Assembly: GCA_036873755.1 (NCBI GenBank)
Contig: JAVTVY010019507.1
Coordinates: 1-64,000 of the forward strand
DNA length: 64,000 nucleotides
Reading direction: 5' to 3'
From: Hanleya hanleyi
Taxonomy: Eukaryota > Mollusca > Polyplacophora > Lepidopleurida > Hanleyidae
Shown piece by piece: positions 37,001 to 51,200 of this stretch. Position 1 is the first letter of the stretch. Each line of letters opens with the position of its first letter. Both the position numbers and the translations under genes were made by a program. The notes under the pieces were generated by a model. That model saw nothing but the letters and a program-made list of their open reading frames with translations, ran no database searches and was not told where the DNA came from.

Positions 37001-40000
37001 TTCCCCACCTCTAGAATATCTCACCAAGTTAATATCTCTATAGCTCTTGAAAATTGATAATTTACCAGTTTACTGTCTCATATACTTATATATTTATCTT
37101 TCTTTGTGCGTTCATCATAAATCATATATTACTCTCGCTGCTAAATCTTTCCACCTAATCTAGTAGGGCCTTTGTGATAAATATATCAAAGATACAAGGA
37201 CGAGCTCCCATGTGTAGAGCAATATTGAAACGTATTTCCAAGAAATGCTTCGCCCATGTCCAAGAGATATAAGAAAACAGTACATTTCTATAAATATTAG
37301 CTGGTGTATGTTTGAATTTTACAAAAGTAATTTTGGGTTTGAATGTTCATTGTACTGGTCAGACATGTCAGATAGTCATGTCAACCAAAGCCATTGCACC
37401 AAATGCCGTGACTGCAGTCTATTCAGGAAACGTGTCTTTGAAATGTGTGATATGAGTGACAGGTTGCCTCTGAAAAACTGGACTGGCTGAAAAAAAATTC
37501 TGGGTTTCGAGAGACTGAGAATTTGCATAATAATTGGGATCTGGATTCTACAGGAAACCTGCATTTACAAGCCCAGTGTCTTGATTCCTCCAGTATTTCC
37601 CAAATCTTTCCTTCAGCTTTGGAAGAATATTTGCATATGGACTTGGGTATGTTCCAGCCAGGCAAGACCTTGCAACCCTGTCGTACAGTTTAGGTGTTTG
37701 TAGCATCGAGAGTGCAAAATACTTGTAATGTAAAAGGTAAATTGAAGCAAAACAGATTTTCTAAATTTTTAGAATTATCCATCATATCTTTGATGTGTGG
37801 CTGTTTCGCAATGTCTTAATTATAGTAGTATCATGTCATGTTATACATCTTCGACATGGGCGAGAAATTGTGTGTAAATATATTCTAGGTTTACTGCTGT
37901 AAATGGAAAGAAAGGCTTGTCAAGGTAAGCTTGCAAGAATGGGTGCCATAAAAAGGGCCTTAACCATAAGATAAGGCATGCCCTCCGCGATTTTACTCCC
38001 GCCAAATATACAGTTATTATTGTCCCGCTTACTATTTATGCATATATTCTCTGTATGGCGAATTACGTATTCAATTCAGAACGATCTAAAGTATACAACT
38101 TCGATGTGGGATCTTTATTAGTTCATTATTTGACATATATTGATCCTGTGAAATTTCTTACTTCACTATAAGGAACTGATGGAGATGGATTCAATGTGTC
38201 TGGAATAGTTGGAGGAATAGTTCTGATATAATTATTAACCAATTATCTTCCTTTATCTTTATTCATCAGTTTGTTTAACCATACCAGGCCTGGGCGATTT
38301 CGCATCTGTCCTTGGAGGGGGGGGCGGCAGCATTTGCCTCCGCTTTTTTATTTATTTTCTTTACCGCTTGTGATAGAGGTCTGAATCGAAACTTTTTATA
38401 CTATGTATAAACTTCCCCATACTAACCGTGCCTTGAAAATACATTGAGCACGCCTATGAAAACATTATTTCTTAAATATACATCTTTCTGAAAAGCTTAT
38501 TTTTCCAGGATTACAAACATGTGAATATATATAGGCAGTGGACTAGATAGTTCTGAAGATATCAATTTGAATGCACGTCTTTATATAAAATGAGCCTCCA
38601 TTTTAAAAAGTTTATTTTTCGAGAAGTTCGAAAATTTTCATACAATTGATGATTCCACCGTAGTGAACTCTCATTCAATAAAATGGCGAGGCCCTCAGAT
38701 TTGTCGAATTTTGGCCCAGATATTTTCCCGTGGACTTTATATTCTTTCAATTGAACATAACTGGATAAAATTAGAAGGTCATACTTCAAAGATCATTATC
38801 TCAGCAATCAGAACATTATCTGGAAAACAGAGGCACCGCTATTTTCTTTACCTAGTTTCAGACAACCAGTTTTCAAACGGTTTTCATTACAAAGCCGGAG
38901 AAATCAAGTAATGGACTTGAAGAGATAAACAAATTAGAAGATATTAACTGATAATGATCTCACTGTAGTGATTGTGTGTCACTCTTAAATCAACCAGGCC
39001 AAGAATTTACCACTAATTTCGCAAATATTTATTATTCACCAAAATAATTTCAATAATTATTAAAGTTTTTTGTTCTCTCGTAAATTTGAACTCCAAGTTG
39101 GGATGCAACGTGCCATTGGAGTTGCTCCCCGGATCTTGCAAAATTTTGTTCATAATAAATTCAACTTTGGGCTTGCCATTTTGTCATTGGATTCGTTTTT
39201 TCGTAAGTCTGATATTTAAGAAATAATGTTTTCTTGCAACGCCTATGAAAACGTTATTTCTATTCTATTGCACTACCCAAATTGATTATCAACAAAGATT
39301 ATAATGGAAAGTTTAAAAAATAGTTTAACGTTGACAACCTTTCTCCTCTTTCTTGAAAAAAAATCGTCCGCTGATGCTCGCGTCTCGGTTGGCATCGTGT
39401 CAATGTCAGTGGACGAGTTTATGTCGTCTCTCAAATGGGGAATGATACTGTCAGTCGTGTGGAAATTACGTGTCGCTTTGTTAATCAATTTGACGATGGA
39501 AACAACAGTTAAACTTGAGAAAGAAATTTCACCTTGTAATTTATTTGTCTGTTTTATTCGATTGTTACTTGTATGAAAGCAGACGTGTCCTTTTCTCATT
39601 AGACTTGTGAAATGGCATCTCCCAATGAACACCTGCACTTGACGTGTGTTGATTTCACATATCCGTGCTAAAACGTGTAATAAATGCACGGTTAGCTCGA
39701 TGTTATTGACACAAGTGTTAAGGAATTCTACTTTTAGCACGGTATATGAAATCTGCATTCGACCATATCATCGTCAATTGAAAGTCAGATTAGATACACT
39801 CTACTGGAAAAGATGGAAAATATTAACTATTGCTTTTGATTAACTGGTGGGTGTGATATTCCGGGTTCAATGACCCAGGTTTTCAATTAAACGCAACGTT
39901 ATAAGGGTAGTCGAAAAAGATGCCAGTGTCATGACAAGAATCATACGACCCCACAGACAAATATACTGACTGCATATTTCTAATACCATCGCAAGAACCA

Positions 40001-43000
40001 AAATTTATCCCTGTGATGATTTGTATCCCAGCCACGGTTTTATTGTAGATGTTCATGTTGACATATGACATAGCTATACTGCTCCTAGCACCGGCTTGAG
40101 CGGTATTAGATACAAATAATTCCGAGCGATGGTGTAATAGTCCTATCAAGTCATCTGTTGGAAAATGATGAAATATGTGACTTCCACATGGTAAAAAAAT
40201 ATACTGGATGTCTGTTTCCACATGGCTGAAGCGGAGGACAGGCTGACAAACTTTAACGCAGACTAAATTTATATGAGCAATTTGATTGATGGATTTGATT
40301 AGAAGAACAAAAGAGCTGAAGAGATTTGCTTTGTCGTGGTTATTGTTAACAAAAATGAAATAACCTTCGCTGAATCGGAAGATTACAGCTACAACGTTCA
40401 AAGAGATCTGAACAACGACATACACGCACGCAAACCACAACAAAATTATTTGAATATCGGGAAGTTTACATTAGTTACACGCAAAAATCTAATCAGCGAA
40501 ATCTAAATAAAGACGAATTAGTTGAATGTTCACTTCCGGAAAAAATACAGAGAGAGTGATGGCGCCTATCATGCAGTGAGTAGATGCGACGGAATACAGG
40601 GAAGTTAATGGGTGTTTTCGGGTCGATATACATGTATTAATCAATGATTCATGGGTTTCCCTTCATGCATGTTTGGTGTTGCACGTCGTAAGTTAAGTTC
40701 AATGTTCTGCGCATTTGAAAACAGAAACCTATCTTCTTCACTTTTTCCGGAAAAGAGCTTTTGTTCGTTTGTTAGAAAAGGAAAATTGTTCTTTCTTTGT
40801 TACTTAGTCTCCCCTCCGTTCATGTTCCACCAAATGTTTCGACTCGCCTCCGGGAGATATCTTCTAATGTATCTCCTAACGATGGTTACTAAACATACAA
40901 CTGGTATTTAAACGAAAATCTTTCCTTCGAAATGCGATTCCAACATATTGCATCAGTCATTTTCTATATCGTCTTTGTTCAATTTTTAGATATAGAAGGA
41001 AAATACGAGCGAGTAACGGTACTACATGTATACGCGACCAAAAAGCACCACCATTTTGACTCTTGTCTTCAGAGGCAAACTAGATAAATGCGTTAACATT
41101 AAATAGGGCAAAACAGAGCCAACCTACACATATCCCTACTATGAATGAGCGAAATGATTGAGCTCCGAGGGAGATATCAACCTCCCCCCCAGCGCATGCT
41201 CCGTTTCACAGGCTCACTTCACTGTGACCCTGCCACCAGTAGCGGAAGATGACCTTTACGACGTGGCTAGACGTACAGAGCAAAACTCACGCCCACAAGG
41301 TTCAGTTTGAATCCGACCGAACAACTCCTTCAGTTTTGCACATGAGCGAACTACTTTTCATATGCTCTGCCCAAAAAGACAGGGAAAGTAATCTCTAGAT
41401 CATTCTTTTCAACGTTAGATCCACAAAGGTATAATGCAGAATTGAAAAGTAATCTGAATGTTCGGGGTATGATGAGGTGGCTGGGAAGATATTTGATTCG
41501 CGTACGAGTAGGCACATGATATATTTACATTGACTTTGTAGAAGATAACCCCGATCATACCTTGCTGATACCATTGCCAAAGTTATATTTAAATTGACTT
41601 TGTAGAAGATAACCCCGATCATACCTTGCTGATACCATTGCCAAAGTTATATTTAAATTGACTTTGTAGAAGATAACCCCGATCATACCTTGCTGATACC
41701 ATTGCCAAAGTTATATTTAAATTGACTTTGTAGAAGATAACCCCGATCATACCTTGCTGATGCCACTGCCAAAGTTTACAGCTCTCCTCATCCCTTCTTT
41801 AAGCTCGGCGCTACTGATCTTCCAAGTCATGCTTATCATCTCCATTTTATGTTTCCGAGTCCTGGAGGCCAAATAAGGAAAGAGATACCCCTTTTATGTT
41901 TGTACGATCTCCCTTGTTGTAGTTGATGCTGCACATAATTTACCTTCAAGCACACAGATAAGCGTATTGGCAATGTAAAACTTCTTTCGCCGAATATACT
42001 GGTAAGCGTCAGATCCGACATTCAGTTTTTAACCGTCGACGGTTAACAAATTCCGTTCCAATAATTGAATGACAGTTTGCGGTAGACAACACTAATTTTA
42101 AACAGTGCATCACCCATGAAACAGTCGTTGCCGACTGCGGCATTCCAGAGCCAATATTATAAGCGGAAGAGCTTTATTTAACACAACCAGACCCTGAATT
42201 GCATACCTATGTCTTATATATGAACTGTCAAAGCACCCAGTCAAACCAATGCAGTTTGCTTGATATTCCTGAACAAATTAATTTTACAAATTATGCTCAT
42301 GGCGACGTGTTCGAACTGCAACACGCGTATCTATCTACTCGTTTTTTTTATAATTTTATAATGCTAATTGTGTTTAAATTCAAATATAAATAAAAGGTGG
42401 ATACTCCAACAATCGGTAGGCTAAACTACTACTCCAGTTTTTCGACTGGCAAAATTTGCACTAAAACGAAGACAGTAAATGCAATTGTCAGATCCGATAT
42501 TCATAAGCCAGCCTTCGTTCATGTAAATTTTCCCCGTTCAAAATCCAAAATTCTGATTCATCATACCATATAAACGCCAAATTTCATGAAGCATCAAAAT
42601 AAATATAAACCGGGGGTATATAAAAATATGTTGTATATGTATAAAGACAACCTAGTTTCTTGCAAAAGAGGAACGGTCAATAGTTTTCAACGATGCCGAC
42701 ATCATTATGTTCCTGTCGTGAAATCCGAATCAATGATCTGTATTCTCTTTTCCTAATTTGTTCCAAGGTCGTTTACCTGATTATGGTATCTCAGTCACGC
42801 TTTGATTGATACTGTTCATGTGGACATCATGAAGATCTTCCATAAAAGGTTAATAATTTCGACTCAAACACGACACGTGACTATAACTTACTTTGTAGCG
42901 AACACGGTGGCCACTACGATGATCGTGATTGCAAATACTGCCCCACAAACAATCCCAACGATAGCTGCTACATCCGCTGAAAACAAAACAAATGCATGTC

Positions 43001-46000
43001 CACAATTCAACGCACACATACCGTTGATTCATGGCTTATTCATCTTTAATGTAAGCTTCACCATAAACAGGAGAACAATAGTCTGTCTGATACGACAGAG
43101 AATCTAGACGGGTAGCTTCTCATGGATACAAAGGCTTGAACAATAGAACTTGAACGACAGACCGATCATGGTTTATCAGGGCATGGTGAGTTGGACAGGC
43201 ATGTGAAAAGCACCTTATACATTAAACATGTATGCGTCATTCCGTATGCATGTGTATCTATGATCCTTCCGAATCATTTCCGTTCATAGTTAGTGTAGCA
43301 GACAAAATTATTTTTGTGCGAAATTTTAATAAGTTCTTCTGTGGAGAAGGTTAGTTTAGTCATCGGTAGGAAGATAAAACATAGCTGCGCATAAGGGACG
43401 GGATTTACCACAATCAATCACCTATGACATATCTGTAGACTTGCAGTTAATGTCTACTGTAGACTTGCAGTTACCTTCTACTGTAAACTTGAAGTTACCT
43501 TGTACTGTAAACTTGCAGTTACTGTCTACTGTAAACTTGCAGTTGCCGTCTACTGTAAACGTGTATTTACCGTCTACTGTAAACTTGCAGTTACTGTCTA
43601 CTGTAAACGTGCAGTTACCCACTACCGTAAACTTGCAGTTACCATCTACTTTAAACTTGCAGTTATCGTCTACTCTAATCTTGCAGTTACCGTAAATATA
43701 TTGTATCATACTAATTCACAAATTTAATAATCTACTAATCTACTTCAACTCAATACTCAATGTACATTGCTGAGAGTGGGAGGCAATGTAATTCTTTGAA
43801 ACGATTCATTTGTTGTTATGAATTTGGAAGGAGAGACATTGTATAACGTACTTGATTCTACCACGCAAATTTCCCCATTCCATCCGCATTTCGGCAGACC
43901 CAGTGGAACAGCAGTGCTTCCCCCTGGCCACGTAACGGTTACGTTTGGGAAGAACGTTAGTATCCTGGAACTGAAACGGACGGAACATTCAGAAAAGACA
44001 TAGAGGGAAAATACTTTTAGATAGATAGTTCAGTGTCCTTTCTGAAGAATGGTACATTAATGGTACTCAAATTTATGAATCATTTCAAAATTTTGTATGG
44101 CTCTCGCAATAAGCTAAACATGTTAATAGATAGTTTGAAGTTGTGACATCTGTATCACACTTGACTATCTTACATGTAAACTGTTTACCTGCTGTCAAAG
44201 TTGGCCACTCGTAAGTATTGTCCATTGTGTATGTTGCCCAACATGAAGTGGATGAATCTGTTTCCTTTGGCGTCCAGGATAACTGTACCAGCCACACCTG
44301 AGGGTCACAGGCGAACATTTATACCACTAATTACCTGAGGCTTCAGATCCGGTATTCAATGCTCAGTCGTCAACAATAAAAGAGTGTTTATGTCAATAAA
44401 TGAAAGAACTTTTCTTACGAGAGTTATCATCAATGGCAAATATGCATAAAATGAAAAAAGATACTGGGAGAGGCGTTAGTATAGGCTTGCATGTTCGCCA
44501 ATCCCAGTTTCCCTTTAAGGAAATAAATATATTGTTTAAACCATGAAATGAAAAAAAGAACAAAACAACACACACACACACACACGATGGTTTCCTGCAA
44601 GAAATTTTTTCACATAGCTGATGATAAGTGGCGCACGTAGCGAATGCTACAAGACTCAAGATGTTTACATCATGCGCTAATTAGCATCCGTTACGTGAAG
44701 GCTTGAGTCCACATAAATGTTTGTGTACTCAGCGATCTTCAAAGTGAGTGACCTAGGACAGATGCCCAATGAACCTTTACAGAACGTCTATGATTGATTG
44801 GATTTTTGCCAATGTTCGCCACAGGCCAATGAAAATCCCGATTTATTTTTGAATTGGCCAATCAAATTTGAATTGACCAATCCTATGATGCACTGTTGTT
44901 TATTTAAAACTCCATGGGGCATAGAATGAGTCTTATGAATTAGGTTGATCGATTAGGGACATAGAAAGTCTTGATGGATGACGGCTGACTACTGAGTGTT
45001 GGATATGAGGCTTGTATTCACAAGAGAAATCATATGATGAAATGTTTTGACATAATCAACTTCAAATAGAAACATCCAGAAGCAAAATTATCTGAGCAGA
45101 GCTACGAGTAATAGTAAGAGTAAGATGACTACCTAGAGCGATTATTTAGATTGTGGTGATGTTCTGGATATCCGTATCAACATTACAAGCCTAACACATT
45201 TACATCAAACATTGTCACGAAATATGAGTGAATAGCTGGTGTACCATAATACCTTCATATGTTCGGGGGAATAACCTGTCAATGATTTCCTTGGTGTTGG
45301 TTGTGTTGTATCCAGCTGTCAGAGTATCGTTCAGCGCCAGTGCATAACCATATATACCATCGTAAACCATAGTTGCTATCACGTCAGTCTGTGGTCAACA
45401 AACAAACATACACAGTGTAACATGAAAAAAAAAGAATGCTTCCAATCGTCATTTTAGAGAGTCTATAGAACACTGAAAGGTAGACGGCGCATTACTCGGT
45501 TATGAATTTTCGCCTTATATCATATAATTGTATTTCTGCTATATGCATGTAATCGCACGTTAGAAAGTCGTAAAGTAAGGGCCGTCCAATCTCTAGGGAC
45601 GTCTCCATGGAGATACATGAAATTTGAAAACTGTTTACATACCGTATTGCTACAGGAGCTGGTTAGTTACCAAGCCATTAACCATCAGTAATATTAGAAC
45701 CCAGCAATTTCAAGATTAAGTTTTTTTCCAATCATATTGTTATCAACTTTTATTGTAAGCAACATCATTAATTCTGAGCTATAGGGTTCCATTGTCCCTG
45801 TTTCAAAAAATACTAGAAGTCAGACTTTCGGCACACAGCCAGTACACAATAAGCCCCATCGTAATCCCCAAAGTACCGCATTTTACCGCATACTCACGCC
45901 AGGCATGAGACTGAAGGGCAGATTCACGTACATACGTTTTTTCACAAGAGCCAGCAACGCCGACGTCTTGGAGCGCTTCATTGTAGCAACGCATCGATCG

Positions 46001-48085
46001 ATATTTTCCTTGCAGTTTACTTGTGGTAAAATTGTCATCTACACCACCAAAACGGCGGCGTTACCGGCTCTCGTGAAAAAACGCATGTGCGTGAACCTGA
46101 CCTTCAGTCTCGTGCCTGGCGTGCATATGCGGTAATATGCGGTACCTATGCGGTAATATGGGGCTTATTATAAACTACAATATATATATACCAATTGTGC
46201 CGCCGTTATGTTGTTTATGTTAAGATTAGTAAAAAATAATCTACACAAGTGCATATCTACACCCTTCTGAGTACGAAAAAAAGCTTTATTGAAGCATCAA
46301 TGTTCCAGCAATGATATAGGATACAAAAAACTTACCTCGGTTAAGTTAGGATCGCCACCGGCATCTCTGACTCTGTCTATCAATTTCGCTTTGAATGTAC
46401 CATATGAGAGGCTATCTGGTTCAGCAAAACCCATATCCAACAGGCCTGAATTTCGCAAATATATAACAAAAAATTCCATTTAAATTATTCAATATGCGAT
46501 ATAGGCTACACACATTTCATATAAAATGAAAAGTTAAATTAGCATCTCAACATTTTGCACCACCGTCATGTATTGTGGTCTTCATTTTGTCATGTACACG
46601 AGAAACATAAGAAAGGAATTATACTTCTATAATTTGGGCATACTTAATATCCATTTGATATTGTTATGGAATGTCTAGTTTTCATAAACCAATACTAAGT
46701 ATCCCATCCTATTTCACGAAACTGCAAGAAAATGTTCCCATCTTAGTTCAAATATGGTATAAAAGGTGGTTGTAGCTCAACATCAGTTTAACGGACCTAA
46801 ACGTTAGCATTGGATTAGCATTTCCGCACAAAAATTCATTTATTGTCATGTCCTACTCTTAATTTTACTAGTGAAAATACTGGCAATAACTGCTAATATA
46901 TAATTGCGTTGTGCAAAAATCCTGTTTCACATTACAGTAAATTGTTGTTTTATGCAAACAGTGAAGAACTGTGTTAAAGAAAAAGTACCCAGGGATATAT
47001 ATATTTCTTCAATTTACCTTAAACGGTAAATTTAATTTACCCATTCAGACAGTGATGTTTTAGTGCATATTTTCGCGCAGTACACGCCGGTAACTATTGT
47101 CAGCATTCGGCTTTCAGATCAGTTGGTTATGCGATATATTTGTAGCTCTGTAGAGCGATGGTCAAACTTTTGAGGAAAGCGCCATGGTCTCTTGTCGTAA
47201 ACCACACGGAACTCAGCTATTTTCCAGACAATTGGTAGACACTCAAGTAAATCATTTCACTAGCTAATTACACCCGGCGACATCAACATTTTGATGATTA
47301 GCTAACATAAATTCTCAAGGATAGATATCCCAAATGACTCGCTTGTCGTTGTTTTAAATGAGTGAGTACAGGGCAGTTTACCCGAAAGTCTGTTGAGGTG
47401 ATCATCCAGTTAGCAAGTGCAACGGTTTTTAAGGTGTAAACGTCTTAATCGCATGCCCTAAATCCAAGGCAAGTCTATGCTATGCAGACTGCCCCTTAAC
47501 GTAGTCGGAAATTGGATAAGATTGGTCATCCAGTTAAGGGGTTTCGTTAACCTTCGCTTCCCGGAAGTCACACAATATATCTCCAGAAACCTACATTTGT
47601 ATACAAATGTGCATTCATATCAATTGATAATGAATAATAAACTTAATATGTCCCTTAAAACTGTCGACAACAGCTAGAATGTCAGATATCTGATGGAAAA
47701 ACAAACTTACACTTGATTTCGTCCTACTTTGGATTTTGTCCGATCTTTTAACCGGCAATTTTTGTACTTATATCTATTGCCGGAAATCGACAAAGGGACG
47801 GACCCATTTGTATGACTAATTTCAATGGGTAATACATGGGGTGAGAATATAAACAAATACATTCAATGTTTACCGTTTGTTATTTTTTCCAAGAGAGCAT
47901 GTTGAGTGCATAAGTTTGAAATCAAAATTTTTAGAAGATATAAGATTTTAGAAACGCATTCTGTTTTTTTACAACTGACAATTGTTCATAAAATATCATA
48001 TTATGCGTGCAATTTACAATTGTGCGTTTGTGATAGATTTTAGATTGTGTTAATGTATGTAGGTATGCATGTATGTATGTGTCCA

Positions 48086-48125
<40 letters not shown>

Positions 48126-48204
48126 TTACTAAATTTTACTAACTCTGCCTGGGCCTTAAGGAAGACTAGCTTGTATGCTAATTAAGTTACCCAGAGGAAA
48201 TAAA

Positions 48205-48237
<33 letters not shown>

Positions 48238-51200
48238 AGTTTGATTGAACCCTAAAATCTAATTGAAATTCATATTATTTCTTAGATTTTCTCATTCATG
48301 TGGTTCTCATTTGCAAATTGTCCGGTAATTAGTCAGTCAGTCAGTCAGTCAGTCCATCCGAATCCTTTCGTCGGCAAAATAAGGAGAACCGTTGCCATTA
48401 AAACCTTAATTTTTGGCATGAAGGTGCACCAGGGGACTGTTACCAGCAAGTTCTGAGCTGGCCTACTTTTGATGAAAATGTCTGGTGATTTTTGATGAAA
48501 ATCACTGGTGATTCTGGCTTGGGCCTATCTTAATATAGGCAAGATTTCAACTGGGGGTGCGGATTTCCAAGAGTTCAGTTCGCGTCGGAGTCCTAATGCG
48601 TACCCTACTTCGTAGGTCCTGTGACGTTAGTCACACTGCTCATGTATAAAAACGTCATGGTCAAAACATGGTAGTGTGACTAACGCCACAGGACCTACGA
48701 AGTAGGGTTTGTTATGATTTAAGTGTGTACTCGAGAGATGACTTGAGGGCCCTGTGTGCTACCGTGAGAGAATTTAAATAGCAGTCTCTAATTGAAAGTG
48801 GGTACTATTAACTTTCCCAGATGTCACCGCTGGTGAGTCATTAGCGTAGCAACTATTATCGCCCTCAGTTCCTATTACCATGGACACTTATCAACCCAGC
48901 AGTTCAACACCAGTTTAACCATCCAAGTCTTGACCGGGCTCAAAGTCGCTTTAAATTCGGTGATTTTACGAGAACCGGTGCACGTGTCCAACGTGACATG
49001 CCGTATCAGGGAACCTTCAAAAATCACAGTGAAACATACAGCCAAGGGTTCCCGATAGGCATGACAGTGCACACGCTGAGAATAAAAAAATAATTATAAA
49101 TCAAATTTTCATCAGAATTCGGTCAGCTCAGAACTTGATGGTAACAATGCCCTAATGCACGTTCATGCCAAAAATGAAGGTTCTAATGTCAACAGTTCTC
49201 CTTATTTTGCCGACGAAAGAATTCGGATGGACTCATTCACTCACTCATTACCGGACAATTTGCAAATGGTAGCCTGCTTTGTAGGAATATATGATTTTCG
49301 GAGTATGTTCGTTTTTCAAGTGATACTTCAATATAAGACTGTTATTTAGGGGGATTTAGCAGCAACATTTTTGCAAGTGAATGGTAAGGAAACTCCTTAA
49401 TCACCACACAGTTAAGTGGAGTCCATTGTATTATTAACCTGAAGAAAACCAGTTATGATGAGTATACCTTCGATAGCCTTGAGAAGTCTTTGCCTTTTCA
49501 AAGGGTCAGACTGTGCAGATAGGACGGCAGGTAGACTGGCCTGGATGGAAATGAAGACAAAATGCCCATTCATCAGCCCAAGATCTTCCGCCAGCAGAAG
49601 AAATTCACCAACGTCTTTGCTGTAAGCGCACAGGACGAACACTGAAAGAAAAAATATTTATCTTCTAGAACCTTTTAACTGAGCCGTAGTGCTACAAATA
49701 TAATCTCCACTGTTCGAAATAGAGAAATTCAAACAGGAACAAATTACTTTACACGAACTACATACAAATCTAAATTCCCATACTGTAGGTACTCAAACTT
49801 AGGAATACATGTATGTATGATGTAGAGAAATCCATTCAAATTGAAGGGATGCCAAGAAAACTCGATCGGTTCCGTCAAATTTCACAGTGAATGCTGAGGT
49901 TTGAATCTTGGCCTCACTTCTACAAGGTAAAAAGGACCTAATGCCTCGATTCAGTTTGTGTAACAATGTTCGTACCCCGAATGTATCGGATTATGAGACC
50001 GGCTAGCTTGGTTGATATTCAGATAAAGTACTGGTTACTGAGAATCGACGAATGAGTACAAACTATTGTCTGTAATGTTCACGTAAATCATCAGCGTAAG
50101 TAACACACACATCCGATATTTACGGTCAGTGGAATTCCAATATTATCTTAATCTCGGAAGCAGTAACATCGGACATGTCGTTCGGCCTTGTTTCAGTGAA
50201 ATTCTGACTGGTTGACGCCGTGTTTTCATACAGTCTTGGTGATCATTGACCTATTGTGAATGAACATAATTTCTGTGAATTATTGTTCTGGCTTTAGTAA
50301 AGTAGGTTTATTTTAATTTTGTGGGATACTGAAAGTAGTTACTCCCTTCTACCCACAAAATCAGCACGTTTGATACCGGTAGTGAATCCATATCAGTTGA
50401 GATTGATGAACTGTTGTCTAAGTTCATGGATCTCATAGGAAGACTTGAGCCACAATCTCCATTTATCACACAAATGCTAGAAACTTTATTTTCTGCATAA
50501 TGCTATACATGGCAGTGTGACTATGCGTCACAGGACCTACGAAGTAAGGTAGGCATTAGGACTCCGACAGGCACTGAGCTCTTGGCAATCCCCCCCCCCC
50601 GCCCCAAGTTGAAATCCTTCCTATATTAAGATGGGCACATGCAGCCCAAGTCAGAATCACCAGAGATTTTCATCAAAAATCACCAGAAATTTTCGATTAA
50701 AACAGTATTGAATATTTTGTTGAAGATTAAAAGTGATGGGATTGAATGAATAGTTTACCAGTTACTGTGCTGATGTGAATCTGTGACACACCAACACATT
50801 CTGTGGCAGTGATTCTGTGACACACCAACACACTCCGTGGCAGTGATTCTGTATCCCTTAATCAAGGAATCAGAATTTGAAATGACAAGAAATTTTTTGA
50901 CATAATTACACATGTAATGTTTTTGTTTAAATTACACCCCCAGTTGAAATCCTACCTATATTAAGATGGGCACCGCCCAAGTCAGAATTTTCATCAAAAG
51001 TAGGTCAGCTCAGAACTTGTTGGTAACAGTCTCCTAATGCGCCTTCATTCCAAAAATAAATAACGATCGCCGATTTAATTTTACAATTTTTTAACTAAAG
51101 GAAACAGATTGAATAATAAAAAGTTCAGTAGATTTCAAGCTTGACGTGTGAAAATACATTTACATCTCTTTAATGGTTTTCAGTGCCCTTGTCCAGGATC

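Noticed and set aside
43422..43709. Repetitive proteins encoded on both strands
   Set aside because: Products of a 24-bp period without stops; no other gene features.
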